Source: Zygnema cylindricum (taxonomy: Eukaryota; Streptophyta; Zygnematophyceae; Zygnematales; Zygnemataceae). From it: a stretch of DNA of 36,841 nt. The stretch is taken from the NCBI GenBank assembly GCA_037447655.1, contig JBBHKE010002254.1:1-36841 (forward strand). Reading direction: 5' to 3'. A program made the translations under genes and the position numbers. This document shows, in pieces, positions 8,861 to 18,361 of the stretch (position 1 is the first letter of the stretch; each line of letters starts with the position of its first letter). The notes under the pieces are model-generated. The model had not been told where the DNA came from. It did not search any database and saw only the letters and a program-made list of their open reading frames with translations.

Positions 8861-9616
8861 GGGAAGCTTGTCGGCTGAACCTGTATCCCATGGCAATCTA
8901 AGGAACCCTTCGGTCCCACTCCCCCAGATCTTCTTCGACCGCATATTTCCGCAGTGATCGCTTCACTGTTTGGACGCACCTTTCGGCCTGTCCGTCGGCC
9001 TGTGGGTGGTTCTGACTTAATAGCCGATGATCGATAAGGCATTTCTCCAAGAGGGTGGAAAATTCTCTGGCGAATTCAGATCCTTGCTCTGTCAAAACCT
9101 CTACGGGCGCTCCGAATTGAGACAACACCCTCATCAAAATTGCATTTGCAATAGACTTGGACTCTTTCCGGTGCAAAACCACCAACTCTATCCATTTGGA
9201 AAAATGTTCGATCATGACAAGAACGAAACGTTTGCCCCTTCGCCTGGTAGGCAGAGGCCCCAAGAGATCCAAAGACCATCGGTAAAACATTCCCCGAATG
9301 GGTAAAGAATGGAGCTCAGTTCCACCATTTTTGTCGAAGGCTGCTTTAACCCGGTCACATAAGGTACAAGTCTGTACAATTCGGTTGACCTCAGCCCGAA
9401 ACTCATGCCACCAATAGGATCCAATGACCACTGACGTGGTCTGTTTTTGCCCGAAATGCCCACATTGTTGATGGAGACGGGTATCAGCGTTTCTCGATCG
9501 GAGGGAGGAGTAACCACTTTCCTTGTCACGTCCGCCAAATTTCGGAGGAGGATACCTCGGTCCCAGTCATAAGCCGCCATACGAGTTTGAACTCGGGACA
9601 ATTGAACTCCAAACAA
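8861..9616 (-). pseudogene. G2 integrase, zinc domain and DDE core
   Basis: The core reads WSLDLLGPLP, VLTEQGSEF and HPQADGQAERCVQT on the minus strand. The second catalytic Asp is replaced (TEQ here, TDQ in G4 and G1), so this copy is catalytically dead besides having frameshifts. The N-terminal zinc region (WWHEFRAEVNRIV, CTLCDRVKAAF) precedes it. The DDE core and the target duplication seen for G4 identify a normal retroviral-type integrase, not a tyrosine recombinase. Confidence 0.9.
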
Positions 9617-10354
9617 GTGTGGAAGAGGCGATCCTCGTTGTATGGATTGTAGGGAATCAAGATCATTTCAGATATCCTTCCGCCCACTCCTATGGGTGCC
9701 TGTCCCTCCACGTCGGCTGAAAATGTGGGCAGTTCTCCCCCAGATGGCGGAAGCCAAATAAAGGCGGAGGAGGCCCAAATTAATCCTAAACTGACCTCCG
9801 TATCCTCATCGTGTTTGGCTCCGGTAGAATCCAATGTGGAGGGGTTAGGGTTTTGGCTGAGGCGGTCGGCATTTCCATGGATTTCTCCAGCCCGGTGGAT
9901 AATACTTAAATCGTATTCCTGCAAGATAAGAACCCATCTGGCTAGTTCGCTGGTAAATTTGCTATTTTCTATGATCCATTTCAAAGGCTGATGGTCAGTA
10001 ATCAAAGTGAAATGGATTCCGTATAAATATGGCCGGAAATGCTGAATCGCCCAAACTGCGGCCAGAAGCTCCTCGTGGTAACTGCTGTAATTTCCTTCGG
10101 CTCGGTTATTGCTTCGACTAGCAAAAGCCACTACATACTCTGCCCGGGCATCATCCACCTGAGCTAAAACAGCTCCCAATCCAAACCTGTTCCAATCAAT
10201 GTAAAGGAGGAAAGGTCGTTGGTGATTAGGCATTCGGAGCACGGGGTGCTGCTTGAATGCGTCCTTCAAGAATTGGAAGGCGATGTGCTGCTCGGTGGAC
10301 CACTACCATTCTTGGTCTTTTCGCAACAACTAATTCTAAGGTTGGGCGTGACTA
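9617..10354 (-). pseudogene. G2 RNase H domain
   Basis: A long intact stretch on the minus strand: LLYIDWNRFGLGAVLAQV, ASRSNNRAEGNYSSYHEELL, LITDHQPLKWI, LILQEYDLSIIHRAGEIHGN. The four RNase H acidic positions (Asp in YIDW, Glu in YHEEL, Asp in TDH, Asp in GNAD) are present. The upstream connection to RT is separated by solo LTR C4, which inserted at 10359/11548. Confidence 0.92.
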
Positions 10355-10359
10355 CTGAA
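10355..10359. repeat. Target site duplication of C4, left copy
   Basis: CTGAA here and again at 11548-11552, flanking the solo LTR exactly. Confidence 0.92.
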
Positions 10360-11547
10360 TGTTGGAATTCAAATATTTTCTAGGTCTAGAGATTGCTAAA
10401 TAAAAAGCAAATAGTAGATATTGACAGCCTGCCTCTAACTCCTCACTTAAGTCCCCACACTTGTCGTAGTCATTAAAGACAAGAGGAGGAGTTAGCCATG
10501 GCTACCTCTGTTGTCTAAAGAGAAACAGGCAGTTGTTCCATTGGGTTTTCTAAAAGGTAGTTTCACGAAGCCAGGATTTGATCCTGGTACCTACTTGCGT
10601 GAAACCCGCAGTAACGGGTAACCTTATCCTAATAGTCTAGGTTATGGGATAGAGTATATTGTGTATCATAGTTATATAAATAGTTACAATTTGACTAATT
10701 CATTTAACAAAACTATATACATAATGCATAGAAACAGTTGTGTAAAGTACGACGTATGGTACAGCTACGAAATAAATACCACGCATTTTGTTTGACGTCG
10801 CAAAGAATGCCGCGCAAGTATTTATGACGGCCACGATTGAAATCCAGTTTCGATCGGATAGCCGCGAAGGATGCCGAGATCGCGGAGTACGATTTTGGCG
10901 GTTTGCGATCACCGCCACATCGAGTGACATGTGGCAAAGCTACATTGGATTGCGGCAACTCCGAGGATTATGGAAACGAATCTAGATATGACATCTGTCA
11001 ATATTTTGGCCATGTCGTACTATGGCCGTAAAAAAAGTACACCGGCACCTATACTTTTCTGTACGACATAGTATTTTAATTGGTGCCGTACTTCAGTAGA
11101 TAGATTTTTAGAGGGAGATAGGACTTAGAAAAATTTGACAGATAGGACCCTCTCTTTGAGAGAGCACCTTGTATAAATGGCTAAATTTGGGCAGCCATCA
11201 TAATCAATTTACTTGACCATTTTCAGTAATTCTTTTTGCTGCAAACTCAAGGGAGTCCACGCTACACAAAGGTGTAGTCGGTCAGAGGTTTTGTTTGCCA
11301 GGGTGGCTGCATTTCTAAGGGAAAGTCAAAGTGGGTGAATGTGTCCAAATCTCATATTCTAACTTTGTATTCTGTGTTGGAATTAAGCACACACAAAGTG
11401 TTATTTGACAAGGGTGAATCTATATTGGGGTTCTGAGTGTCAAGGGGTCAGTCATTTGGGTTTATATCAAGTTTGGAGTCGACACTATCTAGATTAGCTT
11501 CTTTGGATCTGCCTACTCTGAGGGCCAATGGAGGTCTCACAGTTTCA
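10360..11547 (+). mobile_element. C4: solo copia LTR (1188 bp) in G2
   Basis: It starts TGTTGGAATTC and ends CACAGTTTCA, flanked by a perfect 5-bp duplication CTGAA, with no internal region. This is the signature of LTR-LTR recombination. It is clearly related to the C1-C3 LTRs (same antisense hairpin, same 3' block with GACTTAGAAAAATT and GGAGGTCTCA) but is longer and divergent, so a different subfamily. It interrupts the RT/RNase H junction of G2. It has no genes. Confidence 0.93.
10560..10605 (-). other. T-arm-like hairpin in C4, with covarying outer stem
   Basis: The outer stem GTTTCACG (10560-10567) pairs with CGTGAAAC (10598-10605); the inner stem CCAGGA (10571-10576) pairs with TCCTGG (10582-10587) around loop TTTGA. 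In C1-C3 the outer stem is GCCGGC/GCCGGC, so sequence changed on both sides while pairing was kept. The core GGATCAAATCC on the minus strand is unchanged. Confidence 0.65.
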
Positions 11548-12435
11548 CTGAACTCGGGTATGAACCTCCGGTAATAATTAGCAAGGCCAAGAAAGGTGCG
11601 TAGAGCTGATATATCTTGAGGTCAGGGAAGAGCGTCCAGATCAACCACCTTTACCATATGGGGACCCAATATCACGGGGGTGACTTCATTTCCAAGGTAA
11701 ATAATTTTTTGAACACCGAAAATACCTTTACCGGGGTGGCAATTCAAATCCGCTGCTTGAAGTGCCCGGAGGATCATTTGGATATGCTCCAGGTGTTCTT
11801 CAAAAGTCTTGGAGAAAATAACCACATCATCGATATAGCACCTGACAAAATCAATTCCTCAAAGGGCTTCGTCCTTCGCCCTTTCGAATTTGGCCGGCGC
11901 ATTCTTCAACCCAAAGGGCATGTTCATCCACTCGTATAACCGGGAACCTGCCCAAAATGTCATTCTCTCCCGGTGCTTCAGTTCCATGGCAATTTGGTTA
12001 AAACCGTTCTTCATATCAAGCGTAGAGTAGATGGTGGCCCCCAAAAGAGAGTCGAAAATCTCTTCTGGAGTTGGCATTGGATACCGGTCCAGAATGGTAG
12101 CCGCATTGAGCATTCGGTAATCCCCACACATCCGAAAATCTACTGTCTTCCCGGAAGCATCCTTCTTAGGAGGGAGAACAGATGGGGAAGGAAACCCATG
12201 GAGTCCGGTGCTTTCCTGAACCAACCCAGCTTCTACCAAGGTCTGAACTTTGGCGGTGATAAACTCTTTTTATTTAAAACTGAAAGGGTACTGCTTTTGC
12301 CAAACAGTGGCCGTCTCATCTATCAGGTCAATTCGTAAGGGAGTCCCTTGGTAAATGCCGACATCTGATTCTGACCAAGAAAATACCTGTTTGTTTTTTG
12401 CTAACAGCTCCGATAACTAAGCCTTTTGTTGAGGA
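11548..12435 (-). pseudogene. G2 reverse transcriptase
   Basis: The minus strand carries VLPPKKDASGKTVDFRMC, RYPMPTPEEIFDSLL, LDMKNGFNQIAME, PFGLKNAPAKFERA and the catalytic box CYIDDVVIFSKT (about 11827-11838, both Asp intact), then FLGLANYYRRFIPEFS at the C4 junction. Three in-frame stops are visible (after FSFK, after DEAL, after DALP) but little frameshifting. The N-terminal linker to the methyltransferase is separated by G4, which inserted in the segment between GEQLDP and the QKA-LSEL block. Confidence 0.92.
12432..12435. repeat. Target site duplication of G4, left copy
   Basis: AGGA here and at 19737-19740. Comparison with the undisturbed site in G1 (near 2305-2315) supports a single AGGA-equivalent (AGGG) before insertion. 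Confidence 0.75.
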
Positions 12436-13616
12436 TGTCAAGCGCGTGTGCATCTTCGGCACATTTGCACTCCCAGGGGTTCCGGGGCTTCATTCCACTT
12501 TGTACGGACTCTACCGTACGGAGAAGGAACAGGACAATCAGCCAGATCAGATCTTTCTATTTTCATCCTAGAACACTACGCAATTTAGTTCACCTTAAAC
12601 GGAGGTCGAACTGAGGAGTTAGTCCGATGCAAAGTGTCTGATCCATTATAGTGTGTGTTCTATGTAGCTCTAGTAGAGGGATACCTTAGAGAACGACACG
12701 TAAAATTTAGGATTATCTCGTAGATCTTACTGTTAGCTGTCACTATGATGTTAGTTCAGGCCCAACCACCGGGCAAAGCATTTATGACGTTGGGACAAAG
12801 TTAGGCGGTTTCACGTCGAGTCAAAACTTTGTTTCATTTTGTGTGTGATAAAAGGACCCTCGGCCGCAAATCCAGTCGGGACCAGTCGTCTAATTTTTAG
12901 CCCTGAGTGTAGTACAGTTTGTTTTGTCTTATGTGAGTACAATAACAATTGCTGGCCGCTGATTGGCTTCTCACATTGCTTTGACTTTCGAACTTGCAGT
13001 AGGACAAACTCTGGTTGTATAAGGCACTTGGGGCCGAAGGAGACAAGTTGCTTTTTCAGTACTGTCTCCTGAGAAAACCCCCACAGAATTAAATCAATCA
13101 TTCTGTTGGAGAACGGTTGCATTATGTTGTTGACTCTATTGCCATCTTTGTTTTGGATTGTCTTTTGTGGAGACCGTAGCACGGGTGGGTAGTTGGCATT
13201 ATCTCCTCTTTGGGCGGTTTGGATTTCGCTGTTTGAAACTAAGTAGAGTCTTGTCGGATCCTTGCGGTAGAACCGGGAGGGTTGAGGGAGACTCATACCT
13301 GACTTCGGGGCCATTGGGAGAGGTTTTCTTCGGCTGAGTTTATCATCGTTGCACTCCAGGGTATGTGAATTCGCTTCACCATTATCATTCATTTTAAACT
13401 TTAATTCCATTCTTTGGGGCAAGGTGATATTGTTTAATCTAAAAAGCCGATATTGTTATTTCTATATTTCTGCGTGGGAGTTATTTGCACACTCTTGTGG
13501 TCATCTTTGGGTTTGTCCGGAGTTTTGCGGAAAGGATCGGACGACTCTCATTTCCTTCCTATTCTTTGGAGAGTAGCTGGGAGTGTGGCATTTCGTGGGC
13601 TTCCAGCGGAGTAGCA
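12436..13616 (+). repeat. G4 5' repeat B
   Basis: It starts TGTCAAGCG at the duplication boundary and ends GGAGTAGCA. It is highly similar along its length to 18362-19543 (1182 bp). In contrast to the 3' end, no A module follows; the primer-binding sequence comes directly next. It contains a TATA box (13018-13024) and the presumed transcript start near 13051. Open frames on its minus strand (for example 12811-13422) recur in no consistent form and have no domain. Confidence 0.88.
13018..13024 (+). promoter_or_regulatory. Putative TATA box of G4
   Basis: TATAAGG, conserved in the 3' B copy (18943-18949) and in G2. About 33 bp downstream lies CTTTTTCAGTACTG (13051-13064), the predicted 5' end of the transcript. 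Confidence 0.55.
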
Positions 13617-13630
13617 CAGTACTGAAAAAG
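13617..13630 (+). other. Putative self-primer binding site of G4
   Basis: CAGTACTGAAAAAG directly after repeat B is the exact reverse complement of CTTTTTCAGTACTG at 13051-13064, where transcription is expected to start. The position (just inside the 5' repeat) is that of a primer-binding site. No match to a tRNA 3' end starting TGG is seen. This resembles Tf1 of fission yeast, whose RNA 5' end folds back to prime reverse transcription. Confidence 0.6.
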
Positions 13631-13715
13631 CCACTGTCCCCTTCTGTTTAAGAGGATAGTTGCTTAGGGTGGTGTATTTTATCCGAAAGATCTAGCTCAT
13701 CTGCTCGTGTAAGTC

Positions 13716-14369
13716 ATGGGCAGAGGTGAAGCTCCGGATAGGGATCCTTCCGGTGTTAGTCCGGAAGAACACGAAAGACAAGAAGGGGTGGCACAAGAGG
13801 AAGAGTCCCAGGTGCCTGAGGAATCGGTCCCTTTCACCTCTGCTTTGAACATATAACAGTTTCTTAAGGGGATGATGCCCAAGCCGGTTGTCCTCGAGGC
13901 TCCTCCGAGGCCGACAGAGAGGCAACCCTCACCTCCACCTCCTCTTGTCTTTTCCCCTGAAAACTTTCCGACGGTGTCCGAGGCCGCCAGGGCTAGGGCC
14001 ACGGGGAAGGTATAAAGACAACCTTTATCTCCCTGATCTCGTAGAAAGGGTTTGGCTCACAAGGAATCGGTCCCAGGCCACTCTCCTGAGGTGGTTCGTT
14101 ATACCAGATCAAAGGCTCCAATAGTGGAGACATACATGGATCCTGAACTCTTGTCGGATCCTAACCGATCCGGTCGTAAGGAGATTCTAGCCCTTCACAA
14201 TATTCATGAGTTGAAGCTTAAGAAGGAGCTGGTGCAGCGGGTTGCAAGAAGCGACCGAGGCTGGATCATACGCCCAGTGGGAGGAGTAGTGGAGATCCTG
14301 AGTAGCTCGTCCGAGAGTGGCTCTCCCATCTCAGCCGAGAGCGTGTTTGTACAAATACTTGTCGGCTAA
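13716..14369 (+). pseudogene. G4 gag-like N-terminal region (broken)
   Basis: ATG 13716 opens a Glu/Pro-rich stretch (MGRGEAPDRDPSGVSPEEHE) with a stop at 13854-13856. The same frame continues Pro-rich (PPRPTERQPSPPPP) to about 14015. After a frame change a further 105 residues (HKESVPGHSPEVVRYTRSK, ETYMDPELLSDPNRSG, charged HELKLKKELVQRVAR) run to 14369. By position it is the start of gag; no zinc knuckle is present and I do not recognise a specific domain. The matching part of G2 lies outside the window. Confidence 0.55.
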
Positions 14370-14734
14370 GTCACTTGTGATACTCTTATGTATCTCGTCC
14401 GTTGACTAGATTCATATCAATCGCAGCTGCGTTGTCCCGTACCGGATCACATTTACATCACCCGCGGCTGCGATGTCCTGCACCGAATCATATCCATGAT
14501 AGTAGCAGCTGCGTTGTCCGTACGGATCTTATCCAAAGTAACCGCAGCTGCGTTTGTCCTGTCTGTGTCGCAACTTCGCTGCTGCGCTGCTTTGCTGCTG
14601 CGCTGCTGCGCAGCTCTGCTGTATAGCAGCTGCGTTGCTCTTCCGTATAGCAGCTGCGCTGCTGTGTGTATAGTTGCTGCGCTGCTGCGCTGCTCTGAGA
14701 CTAAAAGCTTTTTAAAAAGACAACAGTAGCCACG
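14370..14734. repeat. Tandem repeats (about 41 bp) and GCTGC-rich tract in G4
   Basis: GCAGCTGCG or its variant starts at 14423, 14464, 14505 and 14544, giving a period of 41, 41 and 39 bp with diverged unit bodies (GTTGTCC, GGATC or GAATC, then AT-rich). From about 14570 to 14700 it decays to GCTGCGCTGCT-type short repeats. The block sits exactly where protease, methyltransferase and RT are missing. No gene is seen here. Confidence 0.75.
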
Positions 14735-15470
14735 CTCAGCCATTGAACCAATTGTTGCGAAAGGACCAGGAGTGGCAGTGGAAGGAAGAACAACAGATAG
14801 CATTCCAATTCTTGAAGGATTCCCTCAAACAGCATCCTGTGCTCCGGATGCCCGATCACCAGCGGCCTTTTCTCCTTTATACGAATTGGAGCAGGTTCGG
14901 ATAGGGAGCAGTTTTGGCTCAATTGGACGATGCACGGGCTGAGTATGTAGTGGCCTACGCAAGCCGGAGTAATAACAGAGCCGAGGGGAATTGCAGCAGT
15001 TACCATGGGGAATTACTCTCCGCGGTTTGGGCCATCCAGCACTTCTGGCCTTACCTATACGGAGTTCACTTCACCCTTATTACCGATCACCAGCCCATCA
15101 AATGGATCATGGAGAACAGTAAGTTGACAGGAAAGCTAGCCAGATGGGTTCTCATCTTACAGGAATATGATTTCAGCATCATCCATAGAGCCGGGGAGAT
15201 TCATGGGAATGCCGACGGACTCAGCAGGAATCCGGACCCTTCCACCAGAGACTCTACTAGGGCGCGACATGACGAAGACCCTGAGCTCAGCCTGGGACTT
15301 ATCCGGGCTTCCTCTGCTTTTATTTGGCTGCCTCGGGCCGAAGGAGGACTGTCAACTTTTGCTGCAGATGTAGAGGGGCAGGCCCCCATTGGAGCCGGCC
15401 GGAAGGATATATGGAATGACAGCGATTCCCTCCAATCTATCCAGAAGGGCTCTCCTCTATCCCACCTTGC
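14735..15470 (+). pseudogene. G4 RT C-terminus and RNase H
   Basis: The frame opens at the RT connection (LNQLLRKDQEWQWKEEQQ, FQFLKDSLKQHPVLRMPD) and continues into RNase H: LLYTNWSRFG, a TAG near 14903, LAQLDDARAEYVVAYASRS, NCSSYHGELLSAVWAI, LITDHQPIKWIMENS, IIHRAGEIHGNADGLS. The first catalytic Asp is Asn here (TNW) where G1 and G2 have Asp. The Pro/Thr-rich linker to integrase follows in frame. Confidence 0.9.
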
Positions 15471-16236
15471 CGGAAGTCAATTGTCCCGTGTTCAGAACCG
15501 AATGGCGGCTTATGAATGGGACCGAGGCATCCTTCTCCGGAAATGGGCCGATGGGACGAGGAAAGTGGTTCCCCCTCCGGCAGATCGAGAATTGCTCATT
15601 GTTCAGCTTCACCAGCAATGCGGGCACTTCGGACAGAAACGAACCACCTCGCTAGTCACAGGGTCGTATTGGTGGCATGGGTTGCGGGCCCAGGTCAATC
15701 GTGTGGTGCAGACGTGCCCTTCCTGTGACCGGGTAAAAGCAGCTTTTGACAAAAAGGGTGGGACTGAGCTTCACTCCCTCCCCATCCAGGGGATCTTTTA
15801 CTGATGGTCACTGGATCTGCTAGGACCACCTCCTACTAGCCGGAGGGGGAATCGTTTTGTTCTGGTCATGATTCAACACTTCTCTAAGTGGATTGAATTG
15901 GTGGTTATTCCGCGAAAGGAGTCCAAAGCAATCGCGGACGTATTCTTGCAAAAAGTGTTGTCTCAATTTGGAGCACCGTGCGAAGTTCTGACGGATCAGG
16001 GGTCCGAGTTTGCCGGAGAATTTGCTAACCTTCTGAAGAAGTGCCTCATTGACCACCGGTTAACCAGCAGAGACCACCCCCAAGCCGACGGCTTGGCCGA
16101 GAGGTGCGTACAGACAACAAAGCGGTCACTACGGAAATATGCGGTTGAAGAGGATTTGGGGGAGTGGGACACACGGATGCCTTGGATTGCTATGGGGTAT
16201 AGGTTCAGCAGGCAGGCATCTCTCCACTCTTATAGC
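15471..16236 (+). pseudogene. G4 integrase, zinc domain and DDE core (first part)
   Basis: Zinc domain HQQCGHFGQKRTT with WWHGLRAQ, then CPSCDRVKAAF. Core: WSLDLLGPPP, VLTDQGSEF (Asp at 15994) and QADGLAERCVQT (Glu at 16099, 35 positions after the Asp). A single TGA at 15802-15804 interrupts just before the first catalytic block, where G2 has Arg (a CGA to TGA change would explain it). The reading is broken at 16236 by a 1.24-kb solo LTR and resumes in frame at 17482. Confidence 0.92.
16232..16236. repeat. Target site duplication of solo LTR in G4, left copy
   Basis: ATAGC here and at 17477-17481. Removing the insert plus one copy restores the integrase frame in agreement with the G2 sequence at this place. 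Confidence 0.9.
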
Positions 16237-17476
16237 TGTTGTTCATAGCCCTTTTCAGCCATGAATGTACCCTCGGAAGCACCACAGACTACCCCAAAAC
16301 AACCTCCTTTGATTCCACTCAGAATTCTACAAAATAACCAAACCAAGCTAAAACTACTCAACCAGATAGTTCCTAGTCCACTAAGTATTCCCACCAAATT
16401 TCATATAATAATAACGAACCGAATAATCACAACACTCAGTCAAAGTTGCAGAAAAACAGCCTGCCAGAACTTTGATAAATATGACCAACTTCACAATGAA
16501 GCCCCAAGCAAATCAGACACACAATAGGTCCGCAAATTTGCCACAATATTGCCAATACAAAGAGGAACACACATGCAAAATATCAGATAATTCTGCCTAT
16601 AAAACTGAGAGCAATTCTCAGATGAAATTCCCAAAAAGGAGCAGAAACAGTTTCTGTCCAAAAAGTTCCTTAACCTGACTAAGTCCTACAAATATACACT
16701 GGAGCTTACTACTGTATGTACGGAGGCATACCAGCCGTACGTAATAAATCAACTACCTGTATTAATGTGAGTATATCCGAATACTTCAAGATATGTCGGA
16801 ATGAATAAATCTACACTAATAATTAATGCAAGTAGGACAAAAACATTGTTGTAACTATTTACAACCTTACGAATTTTGTCAAATGAATCTGGACCTTCCA
16901 TGATAAATAACATGTGATGGACGCGATTTCGCGTCCCTCACCAAATTGACCAAACTGACGGCGCTGCTGTTAGTAGCTCCGGTGGAGTCCAATCGATCAC
17001 ATGTTGACCGCCGCATTATGTTTCGTACGGCCAACATACAATGACAGCACAGTCGATATTTCTCTTCCAAAATGACGGCGGACTCCGTCCGCCTTCCACG
17101 TATTCTTTCATCACCGAAGATGAACCTCCACGTGTAAATCCGGTCCCCAAAAATAAAACAATACTTTTCCATCGGGAAAACCAATCTTGACTTCCTCACG
17201 GAGTGACACGTGTATCTGAAGTGTACCGTCGTCCATTTCCCTTTACGCAAACCGTACTTTTCGTCTATGTTTATTCTTGTCACTTGAAGTCCAATTCCGT
17301 ACTTTCCAATACACTAAGTACATAGTAAACAAGCTGCTATGACTGCGATGTGACCAGCGCAGCATGGCAGCAGAATATCTTTTTCATACACCCTGCTATG
17401 GCTGCGGTGTGATCAGCGCAGCATGGCAGCATATCAATGTGATATAGAGAGGACTAAAGGTTTCCAAAAACCAACA
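16237..17476. mobile_element. Solo LTR of an unidentified family (1240 bp)
   Basis: Ends TGTTGTTCAT and AAACCAACA (TG...CA, short inverted TGTTG/CAACA), perfect 5-bp duplication ATAGC, no coding domain. Its sequence is not obviously related to the copia or gypsy repeats here. A TATAAAAC box near 16599 suggests plus orientation, but this is weak. Near the right end a unit of about 40 bp with GCAGCATGGCAGCA is duplicated (about 17336-17375 and 17393-17432). A 134-residue open frame on the minus strand (16879-17283) has no recognisable domain. Confidence 0.85.
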
Positions 17477-17481
17477 ATAGC

Positions 17482-17948
17482 CCTTACTTCATTCTCTTCG
17501 GCCGACATCCCATCCTACCAGGGGCTGCGTCGGCTCAGGCGGTTGTTCTTCCGGAGATGGACAATCAGGGTACTATAGAAAAACTGATTGCCGACCGGGC
17601 TAAGGTATTTCAGCGGGAAATACCTCTGGCCATGGGCAATTTACAAATTGCTCAACACAAAGATCAACTCTGTTATTCCCAACGACGGAGCGGCAATTAT
17701 ATCCCCCAGCAACGTCGATTTGTGCCCGGGATTTTGTGTATCGCATGCAACAGAAGAAGGATACTTTGGACATTTCGGCCGAACAGGTGATTCTGAAAGT
17801 TGTGGAGGTCTCAAATAAAGGGGTTGTTACCTTGGAAAAGGATGGCCGCAAAATTAAAGAAAATCAGATCAATGTGGCCCTTTGCCATCTGCGAGGGTTA
17901 GAGGATGAACCCACTTTCCACCTCACTTATTTTGTAGACCCTCCAGCC
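17482..17948 (+). pseudogene. G4 integrase C-terminal region
   Basis: Continues the integrase after the solo LTR: FGRHPILPGAASAQAVVLP, MDNQGTIEKLIADRAKVFQ, then, after a frame change near 17730, QQKKDTLDISAEQVILKVV, KGVVTLEKDGRKIKENQ and NVALCHL, the GPY/F-like tail. It aligns residue by residue with G2 8376-8860 and leads straight into the PHD-like finger. Confidence 0.88.
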
Positions 17949-18104
17949 TGTTTTTCTGCCTGCCATGTGTCCTCCGTACCCTACCTCTTGTTGGTGTGTG
18001 AACGCTGTCACCAGGGGTGACATGACTGCTGCCTACCTCTGAATTGGGAGCCCCGCTCTCAACCCGCAAATCCGTGGTTCTGTGGGGACTGCGAGTTTGG
18101 CGGC
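17949..18104 (+). pseudogene. G4 C-terminal PHD-like zinc finger of pol
   Basis: Ligands: CFSAC (17949-17963), CERC (17997-18008), HDCC (18021-18032), FCGDC ending 18092, with spacing C-x3-C-x11-C-x2-C-x4-H-x2-C-x16-C-x2-C, identical to G2. A TGA (18018-18020) stands where G2 has Trp before the His, consistent with TGG to TGA decay of the usual PHD tryptophan. The terminal stop of pol is TAA at about 18105. The role is inferred: tethering of the integration complex to modified histone H3, analogous to chromodomains in chromoviruses. Confidence 0.72.
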
Positions 18105-18137
18105 TAATCTGTCTAATCCTCTTAGTCACGTGGGACT

Positions 18138-18166
18138 AAGAGGGGGGGGGGGAAATCTAGGGGGGG
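18138..18166 (+). other. G4 polypurine tract and G-runs
   Basis: AAGAGGGGGGGGGGGGAAA (to about 18155) followed by a second run of G to 18166 and then repeat A. Equivalent to the G2 tract at 8179-8191. A further run of about ten G lies inside A near 18221-18231, so the segment is also G-quadruplex prone. Confidence 0.7.
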
Positions 18167-18359
18167 TACAGGGAACCTTTCTTTTCCACTTCATTCCTCC
18201 TTACTATCTATGCATATCCCTGGGGGGGGGGTAATGAACAGAAATGGGCATTATCACGGATCCAAGGGAGCATCAGCATTTGGGGTGGATTGCAGGTTTC
18301 TCATGCACACCTCCTTGGACATATCACCTGGACCTCCCGGTTACCAAGCACGCTCGACA
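18167..18359 (+). repeat. G4 repeat A (between polypurine tract and B)
   Basis: 193 bp beginning TACAGGGAACCTTTC and ending CACGCTCGACA, two bases before B starts. It is repeated with few differences at 19544-19736. No copy follows the 5' B at 13617. Confidence 0.88.
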
Positions 18360-18361
18360 GT

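Noticed and set aside
12811-13422. Open frame of 203 codons on the minus strand as a gene
   Set aside because: It lies inside repeat B; the other B copies have it broken differently and it shows no domain. It is a chance frame in an LTR-like repeat.
16245-17485. Mutator-like insertion with a 9-bp duplication ATAGCCCTT
   Set aside because: The 9-bp match is partly internal to the insert. The 5-bp ATAGC model gives TG...CA ends and restores an integrase frame that agrees with G2; the 9-bp model does not.
18138-18235. G-runs as a telomere-like or regulatory quadruplex array
   Set aside because: The first run is explained as the polypurine tract; the others vary in length between A and A' and look like homopolymer slippage.
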